A DNA stretch of 64,000 nt from JAEUHM01 sp964538625 (GTDB lineage Bacteria; Verrucomicrobiota; Verrucomicrobiia; Verrucomicrobiales; Verrucomicrobiaceae). A program made the translations under genes and the position numbers. Under the pieces are notes generated by a model. That model was given only the letters and a program-made list of their open reading frames with translations. It did not search any database and had not been told where the DNA came from. The stretch lies in assembly GCA_964538625.1 (NCBI GenBank), contig CAZIGH010000007.1, positions 1 through 64,000 of the forward strand. The letters are read 5' to 3'. Positions 27,637 to 37,158 of the stretch are shown one piece after another. The number at the start of each line of letters is the position of its first letter. Within the stretch, counting starts at the first letter, position 1.

Positions 27637-28869
27637 TCAGCGTTTGCCTATGCAATAGAGGTGCAGGTGACTGCGCACGAAGAACTGCCCGTCTGATACG
27701 GCTATGGACCCGATGACTTTTTCTCCCATGGGATTGACGGCGAGCAGTTCGAACTTGGGGCTGGCTTTGAATACAAAGGCGTCACCGCCCTGATTCACGG
27801 TGTAGCACCTGCCTTCACTCAACACGATGGAGGTCCAGTTCTGCCCGCTGTTGCCCTCTCCTTTCAGACGCTCATTCCACAGTTCCTTTCCAGACTTTAA
27901 CTCAAGGCACTGAACGGTGCCTGGGTCGTTGTGGATATAGATGTGCCCCTCATGAACGACACCCGAGGCGATGCGCTGAGGCGACTTGGAGTGACGCCAC
28001 AGCTCGCGAACTTTTCCTCCTTCTCCAGCTTGCAGTGCCATGGCCACTCCGCTGAAGCCGCCCATAGCCACAGCCACTCCTTCGGCAAACAGTGGGGAGG
28101 TATAGACGAGTGTATTGAGTCCTTCGTGCGTCCAAAGCTCGCTCCCGGTGGCGGCATCAAGCATGCACACCCGGTATGGCCAGGACATGAGGAGCTGAGG
28201 TTTCCCGTTCTGCATGAGCGGATGGGGATCGCTCCAGGAACCGTAAAATCCGGGCTTGCCAGCGTGAGTGCGAACAGGTTCCGGCTTTTCCCATACGACT
28301 TCTCCAGTGAGTTTGTTCAGCGCTACGAGCTTGGTGTTGGACTCGCTAGGGCCGTGGTTTAAATAACACCGATCTCCAGCCAAAACGGGGGATGTGCCCG
28401 GCCCCCAGATGTGCTTCTGCGGTCCGAGGTCTCGACTCCACAGCGGTGTGCCATCCATGTCAAAGCAATGGACTCCGGCGCTGGCGAAGTTCACGATCAC
28501 GCGCTCGCCGTCCGTGGCGGGTGAGCCTGAGCAGTGGGGATTAGTCTTGTGGGTGCTATCACTTTTTTCGTAATCCACTCCGCGCTTCCACAACACAGTG
28601 CCTGTGGTTTTGTCGAAACACCAGAGTTCTCTTCGCCGTCCTTCATCGAGGCTTTGCGTCAGGAAGACTTTCGCCCCCCAGACGATGGGCGTGGAGTTGC
28701 CGGGGCCTGGCAGCGGCGCTTTCCAGGCCACATTATCGGTGGCGCTCCATCGGAGTGGCAGTCCGGTTTCATCGCAAACACCGTTGTGGTGGGGGCCTCG
28801 CCATGAGGGCCAGTTGGCGGCCATCACTGGCGAGGTGGCGAGCAGAATCAAAAGCGCGGCGGATTTCAT
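27637..28869 (-). CDS. Secreted PQQ-type beta-propeller protein
   Basis: The product has a signal peptide (MKSAALLILLATSPVMAANW); an ATG nine bases upstream is an alternative start. After cleavage comes the hallmark PSWRGPHHNGVCDETGLP of the large verrucomicrobial/planctomycete propeller family. Blade motifs of the pattern GxxxWxxxxG/A recur, such as TGTVLWKRG, LTGEVVWEK, TGSELWTHEG and SGKELWNERL. These proteins resemble BamB and PQQ dehydrogenases, but no PQQ-binding disulfide or metal ligands are obvious. It is probably a periplasmic scaffold or sugar-binding protein. It lies 85 bases after the DHDPS-like gene on the same strand. Confidence 0.85.
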   Translation of the reverse strand: MKSAALLILLATSPVMAANWPSWRGPHHNGVCDETGLPLRWSATDNVAWKAPLPGPGNSTPIVWGAKVFLTQSLDEGRRRELWCFDKTTGTVLWKRGVDYEKSDSTHKTNPHCSGSPATDGERVIVNFASAGVHCFDMDGTPLWSRDLGPQKHIWGPGTSPVLAGDRCYLNHGPSESNTKLVALNKLTGEVVWEKPEPVRTHAGKPGFYGSWSDPHPLMQNGKPQLLMSWPYRVCMLDAATGSELWTHEGLNTLVYTSPLFAEGVAVAMGGFSGVAMALQAGEGGKVRELWRHSKSPQRIASGVVHEGHIYIHNDPGTVQCLELKSGKELWNERLKGEGNSGQNWTSIVLSEGRCYTVNQGGDAFVFKASPKFELLAVNPMGEKVIGSIAVSDGQFFVRSHLHLYCIGKR

Positions 28870-28954
28870 CCCGGGCATGAACGTTCGCAGCAGGGTGTCT
28901 CTTCACGGTGTGTCGCACCGCAGGTAGATGGGTGCAAACGAGCCGGGGGCCACT

Positions 28955-30085
28955 TCACGCTCCGAAGCCTGGTATGCCCAGGCGTTTCGCCACGCGCTGG
29001 GGGCGGCGAAGTGCTTCGGACATGCGCTGGGCCTCGTCGGGGCCGCGCACGTCTTTGCAGTCGGGATGCGGCTCGGGCTGGTCAATGAGACCAAGCTGAT
29101 GCAGCACGTGGGCGGTGCTGTGTTTGTAGGCGGCAGCGCTCATGCGCTCATCCAGGCGGAAGACTTGGTCTTCGAGCGACTGGAAAGCCTCGAACAACTT
29201 GTACACCCGCGTGTCGAAGTGGCCGGTGCCGGTTTTGAAAACCTTCTCTGGCACGCTGTCCAGGAGCCACATGTCACGGGCGGCGCTGATAAGCGGGGCG
29301 GCGCTGACTCCGGCTCCGATGAGCAGGGGCAGGCCCATTTTGATGGCGCTGGCGATGCCGTAGTCATCACCGCTATGCGGCGCGAAGGGGAGGTGGAGAT
29401 CCTTGCACATGGCGGCCCAGTAGAGGAAGTGCGGCTCGTCCAGAGTGCTGATTTTGCCGCCGACGTATTTAGGATGATTCGCTATCTGGTGCAGCAGCCA
29501 GGGTTCGTAAGGCGAGGCCCAGGGGACAAAGGAGGGCTCCAGGGCGTGGGCGATGGCGGGGCGGATGCAGTGCTCTGCGATTTCGAAGTAGGCGTCGCGA
29601 CGCGCTTCAGGACCGAGGATGTTGAGCAGGCGGGAGGTCATGATCATCACCTCGCAGTTGTCGTGAGCCTGAGCGATGTCGAGCAGCGGGAGATAGCGTT
29701 CTGCTTTGAACACGCTGTCGTTTTCGGTGCCGCGAGCCGTCACTCCCGCGATGAAGCGCTGCTCCGGAAAGGCTTCTCGGAAGCGGTGCAGCACCTCGGC
29801 GTAGAGCTCGTTGGAGAGGTCAAAGATGTAGCCCGTGTCTGCATTGAGGACAAAGACCATCTCTACGCCGTAGCGGTCAGCACTCTGCTTCATCCAGGCC
29901 ACACTGTTGACGAGGCCCTTCCAGTCCGGTTTCCCATCAGCAAAGGGCAGCAGAGTGGCCACACAGAGCCTGGCCTTGGTAGTGTGGTCCACCAGTTCCT
30001 CTTCACCCACATAGGCCCATTTGGTTTCTTGCCAGGTGGTAGTCGGCTTCAGATCGTTCGGGTCGGTGATGAGGTCTCGTGTCAT
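28955..30085 (-). CDS. Dihydrodipicolinate synthase-family aldolase/lyase
   Basis: The 376-residue protein has a DHDPS/NanA-type TIM-barrel pattern. It opens the barrel with LCVATLLPFADGKPDWKGL, contains VFVLNADTGY and FIAGVTARGT, and has the likely Schiff-base lysine in YVGGKISTLDEP near residue 210. It is longer than DapA (about 290 residues), with an extended N-terminus and a helical tail (AQRMSEALRRPQRVAKRLG). Family members cleave or form keto acids such as N-acetylneuraminate or 2-keto-3-deoxy sugars. Given the oxidoreductase and YhcH-type genes downstream, a sugar-acid aldolase is more likely than lysine synthesis. It is divergent from the aminopeptidase gene. Confidence 0.75.
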   Translation of the reverse strand: MTRDLITDPNDLKPTTTWQETKWAYVGEEELVDHTTKARLCVATLLPFADGKPDWKGLVNSVAWMKQSADRYGVEMVFVLNADTGYIFDLSNELYAEVLHRFREAFPEQRFIAGVTARGTENDSVFKAERYLPLLDIAQAHDNCEVMIMTSRLLNILGPEARRDAYFEIAEHCIRPAIAHALEPSFVPWASPYEPWLLHQIANHPKYVGGKISTLDEPHFLYWAAMCKDLHLPFAPHSGDDYGIASAIKMGLPLLIGAGVSAAPLISAARDMWLLDSVPEKVFKTGTGHFDTRVYKLFEAFQSLEDQVFRLDERMSAAAYKHSTAHVLHQLGLIDQPEPHPDCKDVRGPDEAQRMSEALRRPQRVAKRLGIPGFGA

Positions 30086-30142
30086 GCGGCGGGGACCTAA
30101 CTCGCCTTGCGCACCGGCTCAAGTCCGCCGTAGAGTGGGAGC

Positions 30143-32770
30143 ATGAGAATGATGTCGATCCTCGGCGTGCTGGCGTTAGCGGCAGGTGGACTCTTTGGCG
30201 GCGAGTTTTGTGGACAATGCGGCAAGCAGCACGCACTGCCCGCGCCGGTTCACCCCAAGGAAGGACGCAAGTATGCCAGGGACCGGCTGGTGGATCTGCT
30301 GCACTTGAAACTGGACGTGACGCCAGACTTTGAACGCCGTTCGGTCGTCGTGGTCACGCAGTGGCGGTTCCAGCCCATCGCCAGACCGCTGACGGAGCTG
30401 GCGCTGGATGCCGTGGGCCTGGAGATTGACTCCGTGAAGGTGGAGGGAGCCACTCTGGCCGAACATCAGAACACTGGCGAGAAGCTGGTGCTTACCTTTG
30501 CGGAGCCGGTGAGTCCTGACAAACTGGTCACGCTCACGGTGCGTCATCATGTACAACCGCCGCATGGCCTTTACTTCCGCACGCCGGAGATGGGTTACAA
30601 GCAAGGCGACACTCAACTCTGGACGCAGGGTGAAGCCGAGCTGCACCGCTACTGGTTTCCGTGCCACGACTACCCGAACGAGCGCTTCACCAGCGAGGTG
30701 ATCTGCCATGTGCCCACCGGCATGGAAGTGGTCTCCAACGGGCGGCTTCTCTCCTCGGCACCTTCCACTGCGGAAGGTTTCACCACATTCCACTGGCTGC
30801 AGGACAAGCCGCATGTGAACTACCTCGTGGCCCTTGCGGCGGGTTACTTTCACAAGCAGGAGCAAAAGCTGGGGGAGCTGCCGCTGGCCATCTTCGTGCC
30901 GCCATCAGAAAAGGAGCAGGCGGACAACGCCTTCCGTGACACCGCGAAGATCATTGAGTTCTTCAACCACGAGATAGGCGTGCCCTACCCTTGGGACAAA
31001 TACTACCGCGTCTTCTGCCATGACTTCCTGGCTGGGGGTATGGAGAACACAAGCTGTACCTTCGAGGCCGCGCGCCTGCTCTTCCGCAGTGAGACGGAAG
31101 ATCTCCGCACGCTCCACCGTCTGGATGCACATGAGCTGGCGCATCAATGGTTTGGTGACCTCGTCACGTGCAGGGACTGGTCTCACTTGTGGTTGAATGA
31201 GGGATTTGCCAGCTACTACACCGTCCTGTATGAGGAGCAGCGCCATGGCGGAGAGGCCATGCTTTACTCACTCTGGCAGGAGGCACAGCAGGTCTTCGAG
31301 GCCACCAACACGCTACCGATTGTATGGAGGGACTATGCGGAGCCGATGAACCAGTTCGACTACCGCGCTTATCCCAAGGGGGCATGGGTACTGCACATGA
31401 TGCGTAGTCGGCTGGGGAAGGACTTGTTTCGCAAGGTGGTGCGCACCTACCTGGAGCGTCATCGCTACGAAGTGGTGGGCACCGATGACCTGCATGACGT
31501 GCTGGAGGAGGTAAGCGGTCTGTCTTGGGACCAGTTCTTTGACCAGTGGCTGTATCACGGCGGGCAGCCCGAGCTGAACGTCACCTACGCTTGGGACGCG
31601 GCGGGCAAGCAGGCAAAAGTGAGTGTGAAACAAACGCAAAAGCTTTCAGAGCAGGTGCGGCTCTTCCGCTTTGACCTGCCGGTGCGGTTTCTCGTCAACG
31701 ACGAGGTGGCCGATTTCAAGGTAACCGTGCACGAGGCAGAGCAGGACTTCCACTTTCCACTGGCCGCAGCGCCGAAACTTGTGCGCGTGGACCCAGAGTT
31801 CACCGTGCTGGCGAAGGTGAACTTTACACCTCCACCAGACATGCTGAAGGAGCAGCTGAAGAGCGACGTGACGGGCCGTCTGTATGCCGTGCAGGTACTC
31901 GGCAAAAAGGATGACCAAGCCAGCATAGACCTCCTGCAGAAGGTGCTGAAGGAAGACCCGTTTCACGGCGTGCGCAGTGAAGCTGCCAAGGCATTGAAGA
32001 AGATTGGAAGCCCAGAGGCACGCGCGGTGCTCATCGCCAGTCTGTCGCAGGAAGATTCGCGAGTGCGCCGGGACGTGGTGGACGCACTGGCTGCCTTTCC
32101 TCATCAAGACGCGCGTAATGCGCTCTGGGCACAGTCTTTGGAAGAGAAGAATCCGCTGATCCTGGCCGCCATCATCCGCAGTTGGGGTGCTCGCCCCGGT
32201 GAAGCTCCTGTAGCGGCAGCGCTGCGAAAACACCTGGACTCCACGAGCTATTCCGAGCAAATCGCAAGCGCCGCCATCACCGCGCTGAAGGCTCAAGACG
32301 ACGGCGCTTCCGCGCCTTTCATCCTGTCCAGACTGAAGCGGGAGCCGGAGAACTTCATCACTCGTGACTACGCTGACGCGTTGAACGCGCTCGCGTTCCT
32401 TTCTCGCAAGGCAGAGAATCGTGGAGAAGTGCGCAACTTCCTTGTGGAGCATCTCAGCCACCCCAAGCAGCAGCTCCGCACTGCGGCAGCGCAGGCGCTT
32501 GGTACGCTCGGAGACCCTTCAGCAATCCCGGTGCTGGAGCCTCTTACCCGTGTGGCTACGCCTTACAATGACCCCGTGCGGGAAGCGGCCGCCAAGTCTG
32601 TGCAGTCCCTCCAGAACGCGCTCGAATCTCCAGTGGAACTGCGCAATCTCTGGCAGCGCATCCAGGACCTGGAGAAACGGAACGAGACCCAGGACAAGGA
32701 GCTGAAGCGTCTTCAGGAACAGCAGAATCCGCCGAAGAAGGAGCACGAGGAGGTGCGCAAGGCGGCGTAA
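30143..32770 (+). CDS. Secreted M1-family metallopeptidase with C-terminal HEAT repeats
   Basis: The 875-residue protein starts with a signal peptide (MRMMSILGVLALAAGGLFG) and a short CGQCGKQH segment. The zinc site is HELAHQWFG (about 329-337), with the third ligand in WLNEGFAS. The substrate-recognition GxMEN motif appears as GGMEN. From about residue 565, helical HEAT-type repeats follow (VRSEAAKALKKIGSPEARAVL, then LRTAAAQALGTLGDPSAIPVL). The last 35 residues are a charged coiled coil (RIQDLEKRNETQDKELKRLQ). M1 enzymes are mostly aminopeptidases; here it acts outside the cytoplasm. A GGGAG-like ribosome site precedes ATG 30143. Confidence 0.9.
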   Translation: MRMMSILGVLALAAGGLFGGEFCGQCGKQHALPAPVHPKEGRKYARDRLVDLLHLKLDVTPDFERRSVVVVTQWRFQPIARPLTELALDAVGLEIDSVKVEGATLAEHQNTGEKLVLTFAEPVSPDKLVTLTVRHHVQPPHGLYFRTPEMGYKQGDTQLWTQGEAELHRYWFPCHDYPNERFTSEVICHVPTGMEVVSNGRLLSSAPSTAEGFTTFHWLQDKPHVNYLVALAAGYFHKQEQKLGELPLAIFVPPSEKEQADNAFRDTAKIIEFFNHEIGVPYPWDKYYRVFCHDFLAGGMENTSCTFEAARLLFRSETEDLRTLHRLDAHELAHQWFGDLVTCRDWSHLWLNEGFASYYTVLYEEQRHGGEAMLYSLWQEAQQVFEATNTLPIVWRDYAEPMNQFDYRAYPKGAWVLHMMRSRLGKDLFRKVVRTYLERHRYEVVGTDDLHDVLEEVSGLSWDQFFDQWLYHGGQPELNVTYAWDAAGKQAKVSVKQTQKLSEQVRLFRFDLPVRFLVNDEVADFKVTVHEAEQDFHFPLAAAPKLVRVDPEFTVLAKVNFTPPPDMLKEQLKSDVTGRLYAVQVLGKKDDQASIDLLQKVLKEDPFHGVRSEAAKALKKIGSPEARAVLIASLSQEDSRVRRDVVDALAAFPHQDARNALWAQSLEEKNPLILAAIIRSWGARPGEAPVAAALRKHLDSTSYSEQIASAAITALKAQDDGASAPFILSRLKREPENFITRDYADALNALAFLSRKAENRGEVRNFLVEHLSHPKQQLRTAAAQALGTLGDPSAIPVLEPLTRVATPYNDPVREAAAKSVQSLQNALESPVELRNLWQRIQDLEKRNETQDKELKRLQEQQNPPKKEHEEVRKAA

Positions 32771-32792
32771 CTCAGCACGACGGGATGCCCGC

Positions 32793-33353
32793 TCAAGGTG
32801 CCTTCTGCCTTTTGCTGATGAGGGTGCCTTCCAGCGTCGTTTCCCCCTGCTCGCCAGTGAAGAGCACCTTAGTCTCCAGCGTATCCTTGTCTTCGCCGCT
32901 AAAGACATCCGTCAATGTGATGCTGCTCATGCCGGAGCCAGTAACCGCTTTGAGCGTGAGCGTGGATGCGGCCTCAGAGGCTTGAGCCTCGAAGCGGAGC
33001 TGATTGCCATCCTGTCCCATGAGCGTGGCCTCGATGAGGTCTGTGGCCGCATTGTGAGTGATGCGCCAGGAGTAGCTCTGCGTCTCCAAATTCACCGTGC
33101 GCGACCCCTGGATGAGGAACGCATTCTCGCCGTCAGCCTTGCCCTCCCATGTCTGGCTGACGGTGATGATGTTGCCGTCCTGCCCCTTCAGCTCCCCTTC
33201 TGCGGTCCACTTGCCCAGGTAGAGCCTCATAACCGGGTGAGTGGACAGATCAGCGGCGAGTCCCGGCCATGGTAGGAAAATCAGGCAGCTGACGATGACT
33301 AGGCGCAGACACTCGAAGGCCAGAGTGTGGGACGTGCGACGGAAAAACTTCAT
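32793..33353 (-). CDS. Small secreted protein of unknown function (DUF1579-like)
   Basis: The 186-residue protein has a signal peptide (FECLRLVIVSCLIFLPWPGLA, ending near residue 34). The remainder is beta-rich with MRLYLGKWTAEGELK, TVSQTWEGKADGENAFLIQGSRTV and ATLMGQDGNQLRFEA. It resembles the lipocalin-like DUF1579 group, judged by eye only. It is convergent with the aminopeptidase gene, 22 bases away, and divergent from the phosphohexomutase gene. Confidence 0.6.
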   Translation of the reverse strand: MKFFRRTSHTLAFECLRLVIVSCLIFLPWPGLAADLSTHPVMRLYLGKWTAEGELKGQDGNIITVSQTWEGKADGENAFLIQGSRTVNLETQSYSWRITHNAATDLIEATLMGQDGNQLRFEAQASEAASTLTLKAVTGSGMSSITLTDVFSGEDKDTLETKVLFTGEQGETTLEGTLISKRQKAP

Positions 33354-33417
33354 AGGTGGACGTGGATTGTTCAGTTGAACCGGACCGGCTTCACCCTAAT
33401 GATCCCGCCCTCCAGCC

Positions 33418-35370
33418 ATGTCCTTGTCCGCCATTCTATCAGCCGCCGTCAGCGAAGGGAAGCTTCTTCCCGATGCCGCAAAAAATATCGAGGCCCTCCT
33501 CGCCGCCAGCAGCAATCCACTTTACCGGGACAGCATCGATGAGCTGGCTGGAGCCGGGATGTGGGAGGAACTCAACGACCGCTTCTTCATCACCCTCAAG
33601 TTCGGCACCGGCGGACTGCGCGGGCGGACGATAGGACGCAACGTCACGAAGGCAGAGATGGGCAGTGGTTCCCCGGAGACTAGGCCGGAGCATCCCTGCG
33701 TAGGCACCAATGCCATGAACTTCTTTAATGTTTCCCGCGCTACACGGGGCTTGGTGGCTTACATCAAGGCACACCGCGCCGCCGCCGGCCTGAGCGGGAG
33801 ACCAAGCATGGTCATAGCCCATGACACACGTCACTTCTCTCCAGAGTTCGCCAAGTTCGCGGCACAGGTGGCCACCGAGCATGGAGCGGATGTTTACCTC
33901 TTCGACAGAGAGCGCCCCACGCCGCTGATGAGCTTTGCAGTGCGCACACTGAGGGCAGATGCAGGTGTGATGCTCACCGCCTCTCACAACCCGGCTCACG
34001 ACAACGGATACAAGGTAAACTTTAATGATGGAGCAGGCATCGTGGAACCCCACGCCACGGGCATCATCAAGGAAGTGAATGCCATCGCCTCAGAAGACTA
34101 CACCCCTGTGCCAGCCGCAGAACGAGGTGAAGTCAAGGTGCTGGGTGCTGACATGGACGAGGCCTTCTTGAAGCGAGTGGAAACCATCATGCTGCGCCCT
34201 GAACTGCTCGAGAAGGCAAAGGGGCTGAAGATCGTCTTCACCGCGCTGCATGGCACCGGTGGCGTGTTCGTGCCCACCATCCTTCAGCGTCTCGGTTTCA
34301 ACTTCACCACCGTACCGGAGCAGGACAAGCCAGACGGACGCTTCCCGACGGTGGCCTCCCCCAACCCGGAGAATGCACCGGCGTTGAAAATGGCCTCCGA
34401 CCTGGCGGATCAAATCGGCGCGGATGCCATCATCGGCACGGACCCTGACTGCGACCGCATGGGCGTGGGTGTGCGCGACCGCAGCGGCAAAATGGTGCTT
34501 CTCACCGGCAATCAGACCGGCACGCTCATCGCCTGGTACCGCATCAAGACCATGTTCGAGTTGGGCATTCTCAACGAAGGCAACAAGAACAATGCTGTGC
34601 TGCTGAAGACCTTCGTCACCAGTCCCATGCTGGACGCCATCGCAAACCGCTATGGCATTAACTGCGTCAACACGCTCACGGGCTTCAAGTGGATCTCCGC
34701 CAAGCTGGCCAAGTATGAAGCCGCGCTCGGGATAGGCGACAAGTACCGTGACCTCAGCGAGCAGGAGACTCGCGACCTGCGGCTGGCGAAGAGCAAGTTC
34801 ATGGTGCTCGGCACCGAGGAGAGCTACGGCTACATGGGTTCAGACTGCTCACGGGACAAGGACGGCAACGGTGCCGTGGTCATGTTCGCCGAGCTGGCGG
34901 CTTTCGCTGCCTCGCAGGGCAAGACCATCGCTGATGTGCTGGATGACGTGTACTCCGAGATCGGCTACTACCTGGAGGTGAACAAGTCCTGCGTCTTCGA
35001 GGGCGCTGAGGGTGCAGCGAAGATCGCCAAACTAGCCGATTCCTACGGCAGCCAGCCGCCGACGGAAGTCGATGGCGTGAAAGTGGTAGCAGTGCGTGAC
35101 TTCCGTAAGGATCACATTCTCGACGAAGAGGGCGAAGTCATCAGCCGGGAGAAAATGCTCAGCGTGAAGCTGGAGGACGGGCGCCAGTTCGCCGTTCGCC
35201 CCAGCGGCACCGAACCGAAGATCAAGTATTACATGTTCGGCTGCACGCTGCCTGGCGAAGGAACCTCCTTCACTTCCGAACAGCTCACTGCGGCCAAACA
35301 AAACACAGCGGCAGGTATTGAGCGCATGTGGTCGTGGATTCAGGCAGACATCGAGAAAAGGCTGGCGTAA
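33418..35370 (+). CDS. Phosphoglucomutase/phosphomannomutase family protein
   Basis: The 650-residue enzyme shows all alpha-D-phosphohexomutase signatures. The catalytic serine is in TASHNPAHDNGYK (near residue 186), the magnesium loop is GTDPDCDRMGVG (near 341), the sugar-binding loop is GTEESYGYM and the phosphate-binding loop is RPSGTEPKIKYYM. It interconverts hexose 1- and 6-phosphates. Sequence style is that of the long PGM2-like type rather than E. coli Pgm. No export signal is present. It is followed by a palindromic repeat element that separates it from the convergent DUF1501 gene. Confidence 0.9.
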   Translation: MSLSAILSAAVSEGKLLPDAAKNIEALLAASSNPLYRDSIDELAGAGMWEELNDRFFITLKFGTGGLRGRTIGRNVTKAEMGSGSPETRPEHPCVGTNAMNFFNVSRATRGLVAYIKAHRAAAGLSGRPSMVIAHDTRHFSPEFAKFAAQVATEHGADVYLFDRERPTPLMSFAVRTLRADAGVMLTASHNPAHDNGYKVNFNDGAGIVEPHATGIIKEVNAIASEDYTPVPAAERGEVKVLGADMDEAFLKRVETIMLRPELLEKAKGLKIVFTALHGTGGVFVPTILQRLGFNFTTVPEQDKPDGRFPTVASPNPENAPALKMASDLADQIGADAIIGTDPDCDRMGVGVRDRSGKMVLLTGNQTGTLIAWYRIKTMFELGILNEGNKNNAVLLKTFVTSPMLDAIANRYGINCVNTLTGFKWISAKLAKYEAALGIGDKYRDLSEQETRDLRLAKSKFMVLGTEESYGYMGSDCSRDKDGNGAVVMFAELAAFAASQGKTIADVLDDVYSEIGYYLEVNKSCVFEGAEGAAKIAKLADSYGSQPPTEVDGVKVVAVRDFRKDHILDEEGEVISREKMLSVKLEDGRQFAVRPSGTEPKIKYYMFGCTLPGEGTSFTSEQLTAAKQNTAAGIERMWSWIQADIEKRLA

Positions 35371-35389
35371 AAGCCGACCGATCTCAGCC

Positions 35390-35516
35390 CTTGGAATGCG
35401 TGCAACCCGGCTGCCGCTTTCCAGTGGCTGCCAGCCTGCTGGCGGGAAAGTATTCACTCTCTCCCGCAGCAGGGCTGCGATCATCTGAAAGCGGCAGTAG
35501 GCTGCCGCAATCCAAG
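35390..35516. repeat. Palindromic repeat element, third copy of the 51 kb family
   Basis: The right end reads, in reverse complement, CTTGGATTGCGGCAGCCT followed by ACTGCCGCTTTC, closely matching the left end of the repeats at 51321 and 51494. The left end (CTTGGAATGCG then GGCTGCCGCTTT) is its imperfect inverted partner. The element is 127 bases, almost the same size, and also lies between convergent genes. The interior has diverged, although the phrase CGCAGCAGGGCTGCG is retained. It contains no coding sequence. Confidence 0.7.
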
Positions 35517-35518
35517 AC

Positions 35519-36988
35519 TTACGCAAACAACTGGGTCACGGGCTTGGCCTTCACCAATTCCCGAGGCTGGTTGAGGTGGTTATAGACGATGGACTCTGGA
35601 TCGATGCCCATGGCGTGGTAGATCGTGGCCAGAAGCTCAGTTGGGTGCACGGGGTTCTCCACTGGGGAGGAGCCAGTCTTATCTGACTTCCCGTGGATGT
35701 AGCCGCGCTTGATGCCGGCACCGCCAATGATGGCGGTGTAACAGTAAGGCCAGTGGTCGCGCCCGTCTGCGCTGTTGTTGTTGCCGGAAGTGGAGACGCC
35801 ACGCTCCGGACTGCGTCCGAACTCGCCAAGCGCAACGACCAGCGTCTCGTCCAGCAGTCCGCGGGAATCCAAGTCTTCAAACAGGGCGCTGAGTCCCTGG
35901 TCCAGCATGGGGCCGGACTGCTTTTTCATCCGATCCGTGAGGCCCACGTGGTGATCCCACGAGTGATTGTCGGAGTTCGCCACCTTGGGCCAGATAAGCT
36001 CCACCACGCGGGTGCCGGCCTCCAGCAGACGACGGGCAAGCAGGGCGCTCTGGCCGAAGGTATTGCGCCCATAGCGGTCACGCATTTTGTCCGTCTCACG
36101 GTCTAGGGCAAACGCATCTCGCGCACGGCCACTGGCGATGAGATTGAGCGCCTGGCTGTAATACTGGTCCAGGCTCATGTCCTTCACCGCGTTCTCGATG
36201 ACGGGCATCTGGTCACTGATGGCGTCCCGCAGTCTGGCGCGGCGCTGGAGGCGGAGGCTGAAGAGATCCGGGCGAAGCTGGAGGTCGTCGATTTTGATTT
36301 TGGACATTTTGTCCATGTCCATGTCATCGCCATCAGGGTAGAGGGTATAGGGGTCGTAGGCTTTGCCGAGGAACCCGGCGGTGCCGCCCTTTCCGATGAC
36401 GTTGGACTCCTGAAGGGGTCGCGGCAGCATGACGAAGGGCAGCATCGGCTCATCCATGGGCTTGAGGCGGATGATGTTGGAGCCGAAGTTGGGGTAGTCC
36501 TTCGCATTGGGCGGTTCGAGCTGGCCAGACGGGCTCACTTTGTCCGTGGTGTAGCCGGTCATGATCTGGTAAATCGCCGCCGTGTGGTTGAACAACCCGT
36601 TGGGCGTGTAGCTCATGGAGTTGATCATGGTGAACTTGTCGTTCACCTTGGCGAGTTGAGGCAGGATTTCAGTGAAGTGGTGGCCCGGCACCTTCGTGGG
36701 AATGCTTTTGAAAGCGGAGCGCACATTGTCAGGCACGTTTTCCTTCGGATCCCAGAGGTCGATATGGCTGGGGCCGCCCTGGAGGTATATCATGAGCACT
36801 TGCTTCGCCTTTCCCCAGCCGGCGCGGCCCGCACTGCCTGAAGCGGCGCTGGCGGTCTGTGCGCGGAGAATGTTGTTGAGCGTCAGCCCAAGCATGGACG
36901 CACCGCCCACACGGAGGATGTCACGGCGCGAGATGCCGAGGTGGCTATCGCAAAGGTCTTTGCCCGGAACGCCTGGAAGTCGAAACAT
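35519..36988 (-). CDS. DUF1501 family Tat-exported protein
   Basis: The 489-residue protein has a twin-arginine signal (GISRRDILRVGGASMLGL) near its N-terminus and the DUF1501 hallmark VLMIYLQGGPSHIDLWDPK. DNHSWDHH and LVVALGEFGRSPE are the conserved later blocks of this alkaline-phosphatase/sulfatase-like superfamily. In Planctomycetes and Verrucomicrobia such genes usually sit beside cytochrome c-domain proteins, and here a cytochrome/FGE-like gene is divergent 170 bases away. The biochemical role of the family is not established. Confidence 0.9.
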   Translation of the reverse strand: MFRLPGVPGKDLCDSHLGISRRDILRVGGASMLGLTLNNILRAQTASAASGSAGRAGWGKAKQVLMIYLQGGPSHIDLWDPKENVPDNVRSAFKSIPTKVPGHHFTEILPQLAKVNDKFTMINSMSYTPNGLFNHTAAIYQIMTGYTTDKVSPSGQLEPPNAKDYPNFGSNIIRLKPMDEPMLPFVMLPRPLQESNVIGKGGTAGFLGKAYDPYTLYPDGDDMDMDKMSKIKIDDLQLRPDLFSLRLQRRARLRDAISDQMPVIENAVKDMSLDQYYSQALNLIASGRARDAFALDRETDKMRDRYGRNTFGQSALLARRLLEAGTRVVELIWPKVANSDNHSWDHHVGLTDRMKKQSGPMLDQGLSALFEDLDSRGLLDETLVVALGEFGRSPERGVSTSGNNNSADGRDHWPYCYTAIIGGAGIKRGYIHGKSDKTGSSPVENPVHPTELLATIYHAMGIDPESIVYNHLNQPRELVKAKPVTQLFA

Positions 36989-37158
36989 GGGTGAGGTGTG
37001 GGTTAAGGTTCAGCGCCTAAACGATCCTGCGGAGACCTATCTTGCGGTTTTGCCGAGGGGGTGGAATCCGCCGCCGTCGGCATTTCGTAGCCGTTACTCG
37101 TCTGACAGCGGTGCTCCTCGCTTGCGCGTCTGCCCGCTCATGCCATCTTTTCCGCCCC

